A stretch of DNA of 64,000 bases from Alphaproteobacteria bacterium (GCA_030433215.1 JAUIMC010000001.1:124001-188000); one strand, 5' to 3'; positions 53,332-62,769 are shown, numbered from the stretch's first letter. Numbers and translations: made by a program. Notes: generated from the sequence alone by a model not told the origin.

Positions 53332-55641
53332 TTACCGGCGCCCGAGCCGCCGGCTGACATCAGAATAATAGGCAATCATACCCTGCTCCAGGGCTTCGAC
53401 TGCCGGGCTATCACACCCGTGCTGCTTCATTGCTTCGTCCAGACCGTCGATCAACCTGTTGGTCTTCTGGTCGTTCAGCAGCCAGTCCATGAAGCGGGCA
53501 TCAGAAGTCCGCACATCAGAACGCCATAGGGTCCGGAAGTGCGGCTCCAGAGAGGCTGGCACCTTGTATTGATCCCGCGTCGTCCAGTTCGTGACCCGGG
53601 ATATTTCCTGGCCAAATTCGTTTCGCGTCACTGTCGACTGGCTTTTCGTCACCTCGAAAACCGGGTCGCTGGATTTCAGGCATTTCGGCCAAGCATCCTG
53701 ATAGTTCAGGAGATAGGCGCCGAATACGCCATGAATGGCCGACAAATTGGCCAGTTCCCTTTCAAGCGCAGGACCGGCAGCGGGGTTCAACATGGAGAGA
53801 CTGGCCCCGGCGAGTGCAATCATCGGCCGGTAGCCGCGCGTATAATGTGCATCGAGCTCCCGCAAACGGATGATGTCCTGATTGACCAGGGCGTTGAGGT
53901 AATCGCCACCTTCCAGGCCCCGGAAAGGGGCCTCATTGGCAAGGCGCGCATCGAGCGTCTCGGAGACTTTGCGGACACTCCCCCGCCCGAGATCATCGCC
54001 GAAGAAGTAGCGGCGGTCGAACCCGACCAGCGCGTCAGCCCCTGAAAGGCCATCAAGCTCCGCCTGCAACGGCTTTGCGAGGCGCTTCTGCAGCTGCTGG
54101 CGGGTATCCGTCACATCCGCCCAGCTATCCGTGAGTTTTCCAATCTCCAGAAGGTCGCCATAGAGCATGTCCATATCTCCGGCGAACATGACCTGCGTCG
54201 CCAGCTGTTCGAGCGACCGGTCATGCTTGTCAGTGCGGCGGGCTGCGGCCTGTTCCAGGGCCTCGGCGAAGTCCTTTGCCATGTCGGTCACGCGGCCCTC
54301 AAACCGCTTGCCGATCCTGCGACACGTGGCGGGCTTGCTCAGCGGGCACAGTTCGGCGGTTCCGGCCTGCGCGGCCCAGGCCAGCATGTATTCTGCTTCG
54401 CTGACATTATTCGCGTCGCGGGCATAGACCTCACTCGCGGGCTCAAGATAGGCATCCAGCTTGTCCTGCACCTCAGCCAGAAAATCCTCATCCTGATTTG
54501 CGTGATTGCGAGCGACTTCGATAAGCAGGTCAAACCGGTCCTTGTAGCGGTCATAGAAAGCCAGCCTGTCGGCGCGGTTTTCTTCAGCCCGAAGGATCGC
54601 TTTGCGCCGTTCAATGTCGGCATTCAGTTCATTGATATCGTAGCCATACCGGCTGATCCCGATCCCGCGCCACATCGTATCCAGCAAGTTGAGCTGCCCG
54701 GGCGTCATGGGAGTATCGCTCTTCAGGATATCTGATCGTGTCTCGACCCACCGCCTGGCCGCCGTGCTTTCAAAACGCCACAGGAGATGGTCCTGATGCG
54801 GCTGGCCCAGCCCTATCATATAGGCAAGCTGGTTCGTCTTGTAGCCCCGCACACGGTCTTCCGGCCGGCAGGCGCCGCGCAACAAGCTGGCATTCTGCTT
54901 CAGCCGCTCCGGGTCGACGGTCTCATACGGCGCACCAAAAGCTTTCCTGAACGCGTCTGTATAGAAGATATCATACTGTTCCACAGGGTCGCGGCGCGTC
55001 TCCTGGAACGCCAGCGCTTCCTCGCGCCAGGCCGCCAGTGCGGCGGGGCAGCTTCCCTCCGCCATGTCCGGGCGCCAGCCTTCGAAAGCCGCAGACAGAA
55101 CCGCGATCCTCTCCAGCGCGGCCTTCGCGTCCCGGTCCGTCGCTAGTACCGCGCGTGCCCGCTGCGCACCGCGTCCATTGATATGGCGTTGTTCAGACGC
55201 AACAGCGATGGAACCGGCATCGCTCACCGCAACATCTAAGATCAGTTCGCCACGGCGGTCTCCCGACTGCGTGGTCAGCGACAGAACTCCGACGACGGGG
55301 TCATATGCCCCTTCGACTAGGATATCCGCATCAGCCGTAGTCAGGCGTGGCACGGCGCCGTTGAAGGATTCAACTCTGAGCACGCCCTGCACATCGGCTC
55401 CATCGACGTCCAGACTGAGCGTCGCTGGATAGGACTTGCGCGACTCCAGCACCAGGCCAGACCAGGATGCCGGCAACTCGACAATCGCCGCTTTCCCAAG
55501 CGGCTCCGGTCGTCCCTCAGCGGAAGAGCCATCGCAGGCCGCCAGCATCAACAGCACGCCTGCACATACGACCTGCAGGACAGTCGCGGTCGCTACCTTG
55601 CCCTGCCTCACATGCCCGACTGTCCCCCGGCAATTGCCCAT
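53332..55641 (-). CDS. Large lipoprotein, unknown
   Basis: A 769-aa lipoprotein with signal VVCAGVLLMLAACDGS, lipobox MLAAC at about Cys36. The n-region is long; a GTG ten codons downstream (55611) would give a more usual one. After a beta-rich domain (about 50-150: ATLSLDVDGADVQGVLRVE) the rest is helical with a conserved-looking FYTDAFRKAF and DRYKDRFDLL. No enzymatic motif seen. First gene of the operon running down to 50329. Confidence 0.7.
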   Translation of the reverse strand: MGNCRGTVGHVRQGKVATATVLQVVCAGVLLMLAACDGSSAEGRPEPLGKAAIVELPASWSGLVLESRKSYPATLSLDVDGADVQGVLRVESFNGAVPRLTTADADILVEGAYDPVVGVLSLTTQSGDRRGELILDVAVSDAGSIAVASEQRHINGRGAQRARAVLATDRDAKAALERIAVLSAAFEGWRPDMAEGSCPAALAAWREEALAFQETRRDPVEQYDIFYTDAFRKAFGAPYETVDPERLKQNASLLRGACRPEDRVRGYKTNQLAYMIGLGQPHQDHLLWRFESTAARRWVETRSDILKSDTPMTPGQLNLLDTMWRGIGISRYGYDINELNADIERRKAILRAEENRADRLAFYDRYKDRFDLLIEVARNHANQDEDFLAEVQDKLDAYLEPASEVYARDANNVSEAEYMLAWAAQAGTAELCPLSKPATCRRIGKRFEGRVTDMAKDFAEALEQAAARRTDKHDRSLEQLATQVMFAGDMDMLYGDLLEIGKLTDSWADVTDTRQQLQKRLAKPLQAELDGLSGADALVGFDRRYFFGDDLGRGSVRKVSETLDARLANEAPFRGLEGGDYLNALVNQDIIRLRELDAHYTRGYRPMIALAGASLSMLNPAAGPALERELANLSAIHGVFGAYLLNYQDAWPKCLKSSDPVFEVTKSQSTVTRNEFGQEISRVTNWTTRDQYKVPASLEPHFRTLWRSDVRTSDARFMDWLLNDQKTNRLIDGLDEAMKQHGCDSPAVEALEQGMIAYYSDVSRRLGRR

Positions 55642-55804
55642 GACGTCCCTCTCAATGGCCTCTTTCCATTCAAGCCCATGACTGAGCCTGAGAAAAGGGC
55701 CATCCCCAATAACCGTTTTGGTGACTTTCTCTTTCCGGAGCGCGCCATATGCTGGCCGTCTCCCCAGAGGACTGCTGCCTTGTCGTCGCCAGAAAGGATA
55801 TCAT

Positions 55805-56509
55805 ATGCCGAGAACCGTTATCCTGCTTTTGATCTCGGCAATGCTGTCACTGCAAACTACGTTCGCCCAGAGCCTGGCAGATCGCAAAAACGACGATGGA
55901 TCGCATACCACTTTCAGGTCATCTGAGGATTTTCTGGAGCTGCCCGCGACAATCAAAACAAAGCCTGAGACAACCACTTCCAAGGATTTTGTTTCCACCT
56001 CATCAGAGACAAAAGAGAGTGTCGATTACGATGCTGAAATCCAAAAGGCACGTGGTTCAGGAGACCCACTTAAAGCGTCTATTTTAGAGGAATGCCGTGA
56101 TACGCCGCCAGGCGAAACCCTGACGCTACCCTCGGCGTTCGCGGCGTTAATGCGGCAATATTGTCCGTCGCGCGATTTTCAAATTGTCACTGAAAAAAGC
56201 TATTCGAGCGCGAATGGCGCAGCGCAAGCTTCGCCCCCGTCTCGTCCGGAGGAAAGCGAGGTAAAAACCGCTGCCTGTCGTGCTGAGGCGCGCAAGCACA
56301 TCATTACATGCGCCAAGATTACGGATTATCAAAATTGCGAAACATGGGGCTGCCCGGAAACCATCCAGTGCGACAAACGGCTGACTTCGTGTGATGATCA
56401 TGGCGCTCCCTATGATCGCTCCGGCAATTTCTATTGTGATATGCGCGATTGGCGTACGCGCGATTTTGATCTTGAAGCTGTCTTAGAACGTGCGTGCCCT
56501 GCGCACTGA
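55805..56509 (+). CDS. Secreted Cys-rich protein, unknown
   Basis: A 234-aa exported protein, signal peptide about 1-22 (TTFAQ). The C-terminal part is Cys-rich in a regular manner (AACRAEA, ITCAKITDYQNCETWGCPE, IQCDKRLTSCDDHG, YCDMRDW), suggesting a disulfide-stabilised domain. ATG 55805 has AAAGGA upstream. GC content is visibly lower than the neighbours to its left, hinting at separate acquisition. The next gene starts 23 bp downstream. Confidence 0.68.
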   Translation: MPRTVILLLISAMLSLQTTFAQSLADRKNDDGSHTTFRSSEDFLELPATIKTKPETTTSKDFVSTSSETKESVDYDAEIQKARGSGDPLKASILEECRDTPPGETLTLPSAFAALMRQYCPSRDFQIVTEKSYSSANGAAQASPPSRPEESEVKTAACRAEARKHIITCAKITDYQNCETWGCPETIQCDKRLTSCDDHGAPYDRSGNFYCDMRDWRTRDFDLEAVLERACPAH

Positions 56510-56532
56510 ATCATAAAGGGAATACAGACGTC

Positions 56533-57630
56533 ATGAAGCTACGAGCCTTATTTGCCATTATCAGTATGCTCACCAGTACGGGAGCAGTCCATGCGCAGGA
56601 TGCACAGCAATGGAGCACCACTGGAGGCTGGCAGGTTCGTTATTACGCCTCCCCTGAATTTTGGCGCCTATATCACAATGATAGCGCCTGGAGAGATACG
56701 ATCAGCGTACTCTGGGCTGACAGGCGACACGGAGTTTCTCTGGCGCAGGCTTTTGAAGAAGTAAAAGCAACACGCGCAGAACTGGATTCGTGTCCCGCAT
56801 TGCTAACAGCCGAGACTAAAGCTGAATATGAGCCCTTTGCTAAGGCTATGCTTGCTCTGACAAAAATCAAAGACCCCGAAGCGTATGCTGCGATGGATAA
56901 GAACATCCCCATCATTGGCTATGAGGCGGTGGATGATGTGACAAAGCCACATTGCGTTTTGATCGCCCGCGAGTTTGCCGGAGGTGCGATGCTGTATGCG
57001 CTGATAAAAGAAGATACGGACAGATTAAGTGCGCACCTTGGGACAATCAGATTGGCTGTGCATGATTTGATGGATGAGATTAACAAGCGTGAAGCACCTA
57101 TAACGTCGAGCACGCAATCCACTCCGACAACATCAAGTAAGGACGTTCCGGTTCAATGTGACGGGCAACGGGCCTATGAAAACTGGGTTATTTCTTTTTC
57201 TGCCAAAAGCGCAATTGTGTATGTGCGCAATCCCGCTTTTGTTGATTCTGAACAACGACCTTCTGAGCAGTTTCGACTTGGCGTGAGTGTTGGTGGCGAC
57301 ATAGATGCGACACGCGGCAGAGAAGAGACTTATTACAGCATTATAATTTCCGCAAAAGAAAATGGACAAAACACTATACCAGAAAAACGTACGCTGAGTG
57401 TTGATGGAGAAGTGGTTGAGGAGTGGGACAAAGGCGGTGGTCAGTGGAAAGCTCTATCCGAAAGCGCCATGAGCGCACTCTATTCAGGTCAGGATGCTGA
57501 GCTTGATACGGGCGGGCTGGGGCGTATTCGTTTCGACTTAGGCGGGCTTGAGACGCATTTAAAACGCGCCGATATCGCTCAACAAAAAGCTGTTATTCAT
57601 AAAGCGCTCGGAGAGTGTCACAGTGAGTGA
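56533..57630 (+). CDS. Secreted protein, unknown, AT-richer
   Basis: A 365-aa exported protein, signal peptide about 1-21 (AVHAQ). N-terminal helical part (about 30-180), a Ser/Thr linker (SSTQSTPTTSS, about 190-200), then a beta-rich C-terminal domain. No family recognised. AAAGGGA precedes ATG 56533; codon use and base content are AT-richer than the surrounding genes, like its upstream partner, so the pair probably moved together. Convergent with the 57665 gene. Confidence 0.68.
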   Translation: MKLRALFAIISMLTSTGAVHAQDAQQWSTTGGWQVRYYASPEFWRLYHNDSAWRDTISVLWADRRHGVSLAQAFEEVKATRAELDSCPALLTAETKAEYEPFAKAMLALTKIKDPEAYAAMDKNIPIIGYEAVDDVTKPHCVLIAREFAGGAMLYALIKEDTDRLSAHLGTIRLAVHDLMDEINKREAPITSSTQSTPTTSSKDVPVQCDGQRAYENWVISFSAKSAIVYVRNPAFVDSEQRPSEQFRLGVSVGGDIDATRGREETYYSIIISAKENGQNTIPEKRTLSVDGEVVEEWDKGGGQWKALSESAMSALYSGQDAELDTGGLGRIRFDLGGLETHLKRADIAQQKAVIHKALGECHSE

Positions 57631-57664
57631 TCTCCCCCGAGATTCCCAATGGTGAGTTCTAACT

Positions 57665-58687
57665 CTAAGCGTCGGGTTCCGGTTCGTTTTGACAATTCGC
57701 ATTCTTCAGCAGGTCGCCAAGCCGTTCCTTTTGCTTTGTATAACTGCCCTTTTTGCCCTGTCTTTTGAAAGTCGTCCAATTTGGCTCCATCTCTTCGAAC
57801 AGAGCGGCAACGACGTCCTGGCTACCGGCAGGCCACTGGCTGACGGGAAGTTCCTCCAGCAAGTAAGCGGCCTTCGCCGCCAAGAATTTGTCGGCAGAGC
57901 ACAATCCCCAGATTGCAAAGTCCTGTCGGTCGCGAACTGATTTCAGCGCATCGTCCGCCTTCCATATGATACGATCAAGAAGACTGGTAACCGTTTCGGA
58001 ATATTCTTGCGTCCGAAAAGGCGTCTTTGACAGAAGCTCTGTGGACATATGGCTTCGCGCCCAGGTGATTAGCCGAGTGCGCTGGTCATCATTCATCTCG
58101 ATCATCCAGTAGGGGTTTCTGAGCGCCTGTACTGGCTGGATCTCAGCAAAACTGAAGAACAACTCAAACGCATCCTCTCCATAGAACCAGTTGGCCATGG
58201 AGATGAGTTCATAAAAATCGGAACGGGATTTGTCCGCCAGAGCGGCATATATCGCATTTTTGTACCTGTCCTGATGGAAGAGGTTTATAAGAGACCCTAT
58301 CGGCTCGTTCAGGCTGGCGAGGTGAGCGGGTCCGTCCCCTTCAGGTTCCCAGTCAAAAAAGTCCTCCACGATTTGAGAGACATAGTAGAGGTCGCTCAGG
58401 CTGAGGTCGGTTTGCAGTATGTGAGCTGCTAGATGCGGAAAGGCCTCAAGGGCTTCCCGGTACGTCTCATCCTTGATCCAGAAAATCTCGTGACCGATTT
58501 CGGCATAGGTTTCTACGAGATTGAGGATGATCGCTTCGCCCGGATACCCTGACGCGAGCGTTTCATAAAGCTTGCCCTCGTACAGGACGCCCAGATAAGT
58601 ACCGATATTGTCCGAAACAGGATACCCGATTTGTCCAAAACTGGTGATCGGTACAGCCAGAGGATGTGGAGAATCTTTGGATGGCAT
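57665..58687 (-). CDS. Helical cytosolic protein, paralogue of the 51160 gene
   Basis: A 340-aa protein without signal peptide, aligned with the 337-aa protein at 51160-52173 across nearly all its length (see FFDWEPEGDGPAHL / FFDYEQEGEGPDHL and CSADKFLAAKAAYLLEELPV). GGAG precedes ATG 58687. It follows an exported 334-aa protein by 39 bp, repeating the exported-then-helical arrangement of the other copy. Function unknown. Confidence 0.75.
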   Translation of the reverse strand: MPSKDSPHPLAVPITSFGQIGYPVSDNIGTYLGVLYEGKLYETLASGYPGEAIILNLVETYAEIGHEIFWIKDETYREALEAFPHLAAHILQTDLSLSDLYYVSQIVEDFFDWEPEGDGPAHLASLNEPIGSLINLFHQDRYKNAIYAALADKSRSDFYELISMANWFYGEDAFELFFSFAEIQPVQALRNPYWMIEMNDDQRTRLITWARSHMSTELLSKTPFRTQEYSETVTSLLDRIIWKADDALKSVRDRQDFAIWGLCSADKFLAAKAAYLLEELPVSQWPAGSQDVVAALFEEMEPNWTTFKRQGKKGSYTKQKERLGDLLKNANCQNEPEPDA

Positions 58688-58726
58688 TTTTCACTCCTGC
58701 TTTCACGCCAGCACTCTCTGAGACGT

Positions 58727-59731
58727 CTACCGACACGTGCCTTTTTCCTTCGCCAGGATCCGGTCGAGCCTCCCCACAGTGACTTTTTTTACTGCTTCAC
58801 GAATGTTACTGGGATCAAAGCTACTGGCCGCGATCACACGCTTACCTTCGGGGTCAGCTGACACCATGATGATTGCGGTCGCCTCCGGCGGCATGTCGAG
58901 GAGCATCGCAAGCGGGACCTTCTTCTTGAGCGACAACGAACAACATGTGGGTTCTGTTTTCTTGATCCACTGCCCCTGATAGACAGGCTGTTCATCAACA
59001 AACAGCGTGACATAGTCTTCGTTCTGCCCTGGCCAGTGAGATTTGCGAAAACTTGGCGTCACCTCGCCCTTGCTGATGTTGAACTGGCCGGCAACCATGT
59101 CATATTCCGTCGAAACCGGCCTGAGCGCAGGTTCTATCGACGAATACTTGTCCGACCAACTCAGTTCCCAGCCCGGCAATCCATCGCTCTGCCGGCAACT
59201 GTCGGGATCGGGGGCCAGATTGGCAATGATGCTTTGCCGGGTGTTGGGATGAGATTTGCTTTGAACCGTGAACTTCACTGACGAACTTGTCTCGGATACC
59301 TCGAACAGCAAATCTCCGACCTCAAAGACATCCTGCCCCCGAACATAAGCTGAGTAGGTCTCCCGCGTGTTCAGCGTTCGGGCGACATCCTCGCCAAAGA
59401 AGCCGGCAAACCCAATCAGCCCGCGAAAGGACGTGTCGCGAATAAGCCGGCGCTTGGGGATGTCGAAGATGTACGCAACGACGCCTCCGGTCAGCGGCGC
59501 TGACAAGTGCCTGACCTGCACATGCAGATCGACCAGCCCGATCCCCTGCCCGACATTGATCTTGGTCTGGCACGTCCAGTATCCCGATGACTCCCGGATA
59601 TCATCACAAACGTATTTTTGAGTGACAGCTTGCGTTGCCGGGTCTGCCGGCCCGCCAAAGAAATCCTGCGGCGCCGCGTGCGCGGAAGCAGCAGCGAGCG
59701 CGCTTATCAGAATAGCAATAATCGTTCGCAT
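58727..59731 (-). CDS. Secreted protein, unknown
   Basis: A 334-aa exported protein, signal peptide about 1-19 (ASAHA/APQ). Beta-rich; Cys in KYVCDD, YWTCQTK, DSCRQSD, TCCSLS and KGTCR. No family recognised. GGGGACCA precedes ATG 59731. It heads a two-gene operon with the helical paralogue. Located just beyond the conjugation gene pair. Confidence 0.7.
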   Translation of the reverse strand: MRTIIAILISALAAASAHAAPQDFFGGPADPATQAVTQKYVCDDIRESSGYWTCQTKINVGQGIGLVDLHVQVRHLSAPLTGGVVAYIFDIPKRRLIRDTSFRGLIGFAGFFGEDVARTLNTRETYSAYVRGQDVFEVGDLLFEVSETSSSVKFTVQSKSHPNTRQSIIANLAPDPDSCRQSDGLPGWELSWSDKYSSIEPALRPVSTEYDMVAGQFNISKGEVTPSFRKSHWPGQNEDYVTLFVDEQPVYQGQWIKKTEPTCCSLSLKKKVPLAMLLDMPPEATAIIMVSADPEGKRVIAASSFDPSNIREAVKKVTVGRLDRILAKEKGTCR

Positions 59732-60029
59732 GATTGGTCCCCGAAGTGAGTGTCGCCTGATTTAATACTGGCTTTCGAGCAGGCCGTGAAATCGGGCATG
59801 GATTCAGTTCCCAGTCCGCAGCCAATCCGCACGCCTGCTGGTCCTGCGCATCGACTTACGTCCACAGACATTATCTCTTGATGCCCCCAACCTGCCTTCA
59901 TCCTGTATTTCTATACTTCCCCCCCCTCGACAACCAAATAACCATGGTGGTTATGGCAGCATCTCCCATCTTCCAGAACGAACCGGGACAGATCCATGAA
60001 TTGTCGCGATGCGCCGCTCATGCTTTTGA
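59732..60029. other. Intergenic with small palindrome
   Basis: No gene seen. ATAACCA / TGGTTAT with a TGG spacer (59938-59954) forms an exact 17-bp palindrome, a candidate operator for the divergent or downstream operons. A C-rich run (CCCCCCC) lies just before it. Confidence 0.5.
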
Positions 60030-60401
60030 TCAGTCTGCTTGTGCAATCTTCTGCGCTACCTGATCGATGAAAAAATCAAACCGCCGCTTGCCAAGCGCAT
60101 GCGCGGCATCCCGCTCGCCGTCGGGCAGCGGCTCGGTTCGGGTGAGCCAGTAGAGGACATAGTGGCATAAAGCCTCAAAGGTGAACGACACTTCCCGTTC
60201 GATTGCTGACTGGCGCAAGTCGAAGGCGTCCAGGCGTTTTAGAAGGCGCATCTCAAGCGTGACTTTGGCGTCTGGATCGAACCAGGCGTGCAAGGCCTGC
60301 TCGACGATATGCGCCTGCGACTCGCCTGTTTTGGCGGCCTCCTCGCACAGCCGCGCATAGAGATTGGTCGGAAGGCGGACATGAACACGCGCTTTCGTCA
60401 T
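60030..60401 (-). CDS. Ribbon-helix-helix (CopG-like) protein of the conjugation module
   Basis: A 123-aa protein; the N-terminal TKARVHVRLPTNLYARLCEE is a ribbon-helix-helix strand-helix pattern for DNA binding, and the C-terminal part (VSFTFEALCHYVLYWLTRTE) is helical. In many alphaproteobacterial ICEs a CopG-like gene lies between traG and trbB. Here it sits six bases behind traG but no trb gene follows. It is the intact member of a three-copy set in the window (others at 20643 and 30915, both broken). Confidence 0.82.
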   Translation of the reverse strand: MTKARVHVRLPTNLYARLCEEAAKTGESQAHIVEQALHAWFDPDAKVTLEMRLLKRLDAFDLRQSAIEREVSFTFEALCHYVLYWLTRTEPLPDGERDAAHALGKRRFDFFIDQVAQKIAQAD

Positions 60402-60407
60402 GGCGCA

Positions 60408-62366
60408 TCAGAAGTCCGGCAGAAAATCCGGGTCGTCGCGGTCGAGCGCGGCGGCGCGCCGGACGGCGTCGATGTGTTTGTCACCGACCGGATCGGCCGG
60501 TTCGTCCTCGTCGATATCCGACGTCGGCTCCGGCGTGCGATGCGGCGTGGCGGGGGTGAGCGGCAACTCCGGCTCATGAACCAGTTTACGTTCCGGGCCG
60601 TCCGCCGCCCCCAAACCCTCGGGACCGCTGTCATCGTCGGGTCCGACATTGCCTGTCCATGCCGTGGCCTCGCTATCGTCTTCGCGCGGCTGGCGCGGCG
60701 CTTCGGGGAGGGCGCGGCTCCTGAAGTTCCGGTCTTCATAATAGCGCAGCTTTTTGGCGCGAATGGGCGGCGAACCGGAGGCAAGGACAATCTCGTCATC
60801 CGGAGAGAGCTGCATCACCTCGCCGGGGGTGATGAGGGCGCGTTGGGTTTCCTGGCGCGAGACCATCATGTGGCTGAGCCATGGCGCCAGCCTGTGACCG
60901 GTAAAGTTCTTCTGCGCGCGCAGTTCGGTGGTCGTGCCGATGGCGTCGGAAACGCGCTTCGCCGTGCGTTCATCATTGGTGGCGAAGGCGACCCGGACAT
61001 GACAATTGTCGAGGATCGAATTGTTCGGCCCGTATGCTTTTTCGATCTGGTTTAGAGACTGCGCGATCAGGAAGGACCGGATGCCATATCCCGCCATGAA
61101 GGCGAGAGCGCTTTCGAAGAAATCGAGCCGGCCGAGCGCCGGAAACTCATCGAGCATCAACAGTAGTTTTCGGTGCGACGGTCCCGGCAACTCCTCGGTG
61201 AGGCGCCGGCCGATCTGATTGAGGATGAGGCGCATCAACGGTTTGGTGCGCGAGAGGTCCGACGGCGGTACGACGAGATAGAGCGAGACCGGCTGTTTCG
61301 CTGTCATCAGATCCTCGATCCGCCAGTCGGACCGGCTGGTGACGTCGGCGATCAACGGATCGCGATAGAGGGATAGGAAGCTCATGGCGGTCGAGAGGAC
61401 GCCGGAGCGCTCGTTTTCCGATTTATTGAGGAGTTCCCGCGCCGCCTGGGCGACGATAGGGTGAACGCCGGCGGCGCCGAGATGCGGCGTCGTCATCATA
61501 GCGCGCAAGGTGGCGGCGAAGGTCCGGTCCGGATCGGACAGGAGGCGGGCGCATCCGGCCAGCGTCTTGTCTTTCTCCGCATAGAGGATGTGGAGGATGG
61601 CGCCGACCAGCAGCGAGTGTCCGGTCTTCTCCCAGTGGTTCCGCCGTTCGAGCGAGCCTTCCGGATCGACGAGAATGTCTGCGATGTTCTGAACGTCGCG
61701 GACCTCCCGTTCGCCGCGGCGCACCGCCATCAACGGATTGTAGCGAGAGCTGTTCCGGTCGGTCGGATCGAAGCGGATACAGCGTGAGAATGTGGCGCGC
61801 CATCCGGAGGTCAGCTCCCAGTTCTCGCCTTTGATGTCGTGGACGACGGTGCTGCCCGTCCAGGAAAGCAGCGTCGGGATGACAAGACCCACCCCTTTGC
61901 CCGACCGTGTCGGCGCAAACGCCATGACGTGCTCCGGCCCGCCATGCCGGAGATAGCGGCCTTCCCATTGTCCTAGAAAGACGCCGGTGTCGTTGAACAA
62001 CCCGCCTTTCCGGATATCCGATGCTGTCGCCCAGCGCGCCGAGCCATAGGTGGTGACATTTTGCTCATGCCGGCTGCGCAGGACCGAGCCGATGATTGCG
62101 GCCAGAATGCCCAGTCCTGCGCCACTGATCGTGATCAGCCCGCCGCGCGCGAAGACGTTCGGCGCGTAGGCATCATACGCGTACCACCACTGGAACAGTC
62201 TCCAGGGTTTGTAGACCGGATAGCCGGACAGCTCGAACCAGGGCGCGCCAAGCGCCGCCTGAAACTGAAGCTCTTCCGCCGTCAGTTGCGTTGCTGTCCA
62301 GAGCGCGCCGATAATCAGCGCAAAGACGATGAGGATCTGGCCGATAAGAATTCGTGTGCCGGTCAT
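60408..62366 (-). CDS. traG: Conjugative coupling protein TraG/VirD4
   Basis: A 652-aa inner-membrane ATPase that links the relaxosome to the type IV secretion channel. Two N-terminal TM helices (about 5-27 and 75-95), Walker A APTRSGKGVG (151-160), Walker B LLLMLDEFPALG (about 395), and the TraG GKGVGLVIPTLLSW signature. A disordered acidic tail follows residue 560. Length is normal, and no internal break is seen. Its usual neighbours (relaxase, trbB-trbI) are absent on both sides, so it is part of a relic or an element continuing outside the window. Confidence 0.93.
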   Translation of the reverse strand: MTGTRILIGQILIVFALIIGALWTATQLTAEELQFQAALGAPWFELSGYPVYKPWRLFQWWYAYDAYAPNVFARGGLITISGAGLGILAAIIGSVLRSRHEQNVTTYGSARWATASDIRKGGLFNDTGVFLGQWEGRYLRHGGPEHVMAFAPTRSGKGVGLVIPTLLSWTGSTVVHDIKGENWELTSGWRATFSRCIRFDPTDRNSSRYNPLMAVRRGEREVRDVQNIADILVDPEGSLERRNHWEKTGHSLLVGAILHILYAEKDKTLAGCARLLSDPDRTFAATLRAMMTTPHLGAAGVHPIVAQAARELLNKSENERSGVLSTAMSFLSLYRDPLIADVTSRSDWRIEDLMTAKQPVSLYLVVPPSDLSRTKPLMRLILNQIGRRLTEELPGPSHRKLLLMLDEFPALGRLDFFESALAFMAGYGIRSFLIAQSLNQIEKAYGPNNSILDNCHVRVAFATNDERTAKRVSDAIGTTTELRAQKNFTGHRLAPWLSHMMVSRQETQRALITPGEVMQLSPDDEIVLASGSPPIRAKKLRYYEDRNFRSRALPEAPRQPREDDSEATAWTGNVGPDDDSGPEGLGAADGPERKLVHEPELPLTPATPHRTPEPTSDIDEDEPADPVGDKHIDAVRRAAALDRDDPDFLPDF

Positions 62367-62769
62367 AGGTCGCTCCTGAGGTCTGATTGCGGGCTTCAGA
62401 AGGGTCGCGCCTGCGCGCGCGCGGGCCTAGTTGGACGCACGGCAAATTGCGGCAATTGCATACAAATCAGGGGCACGCTGAGGCAACCTCATTCGTCGCC
62501 CGCGGGCAGATGAGGTTCGGCGCGCAAATGGCGTTTAGCAGTCATCTAGATAGGGCGTCTTTGCGGGGCCAGAAGATTTGGCAGGCATCGCATCCCACAA
62601 ATCTTAATCCCCAGAGTTAATGAAGCGGAAACCGGCTTCTCCGAAGATATGGCAGGCTTCGCGCCGGGCTGTGTGAATTGCTGCCTTGGTCCGCTGCTAT
62701 ATGCCGACCAAACGTCTCATCTCCCGGTGGGCAGATGTGTTGGGTAGCGGCTTTTCAATGGAGATGAAA
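62367..62769. other. Intergenic with inverted and direct repeats
   Basis: No gene seen. AACCTCAT (62485-62492) and ATGAGGTT (62510-62517) form an inverted repeat around the palindrome GCCCGCGGGC (62498-62507). Two near-identical 20-bp direct repeats, starting GAAGAT and differing at two positions, lie at 62572-62591 and 62643-62662. Lying upstream of traG, the inverted repeat could be its control region or, less likely, a transfer-related site. Confidence 0.5.
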
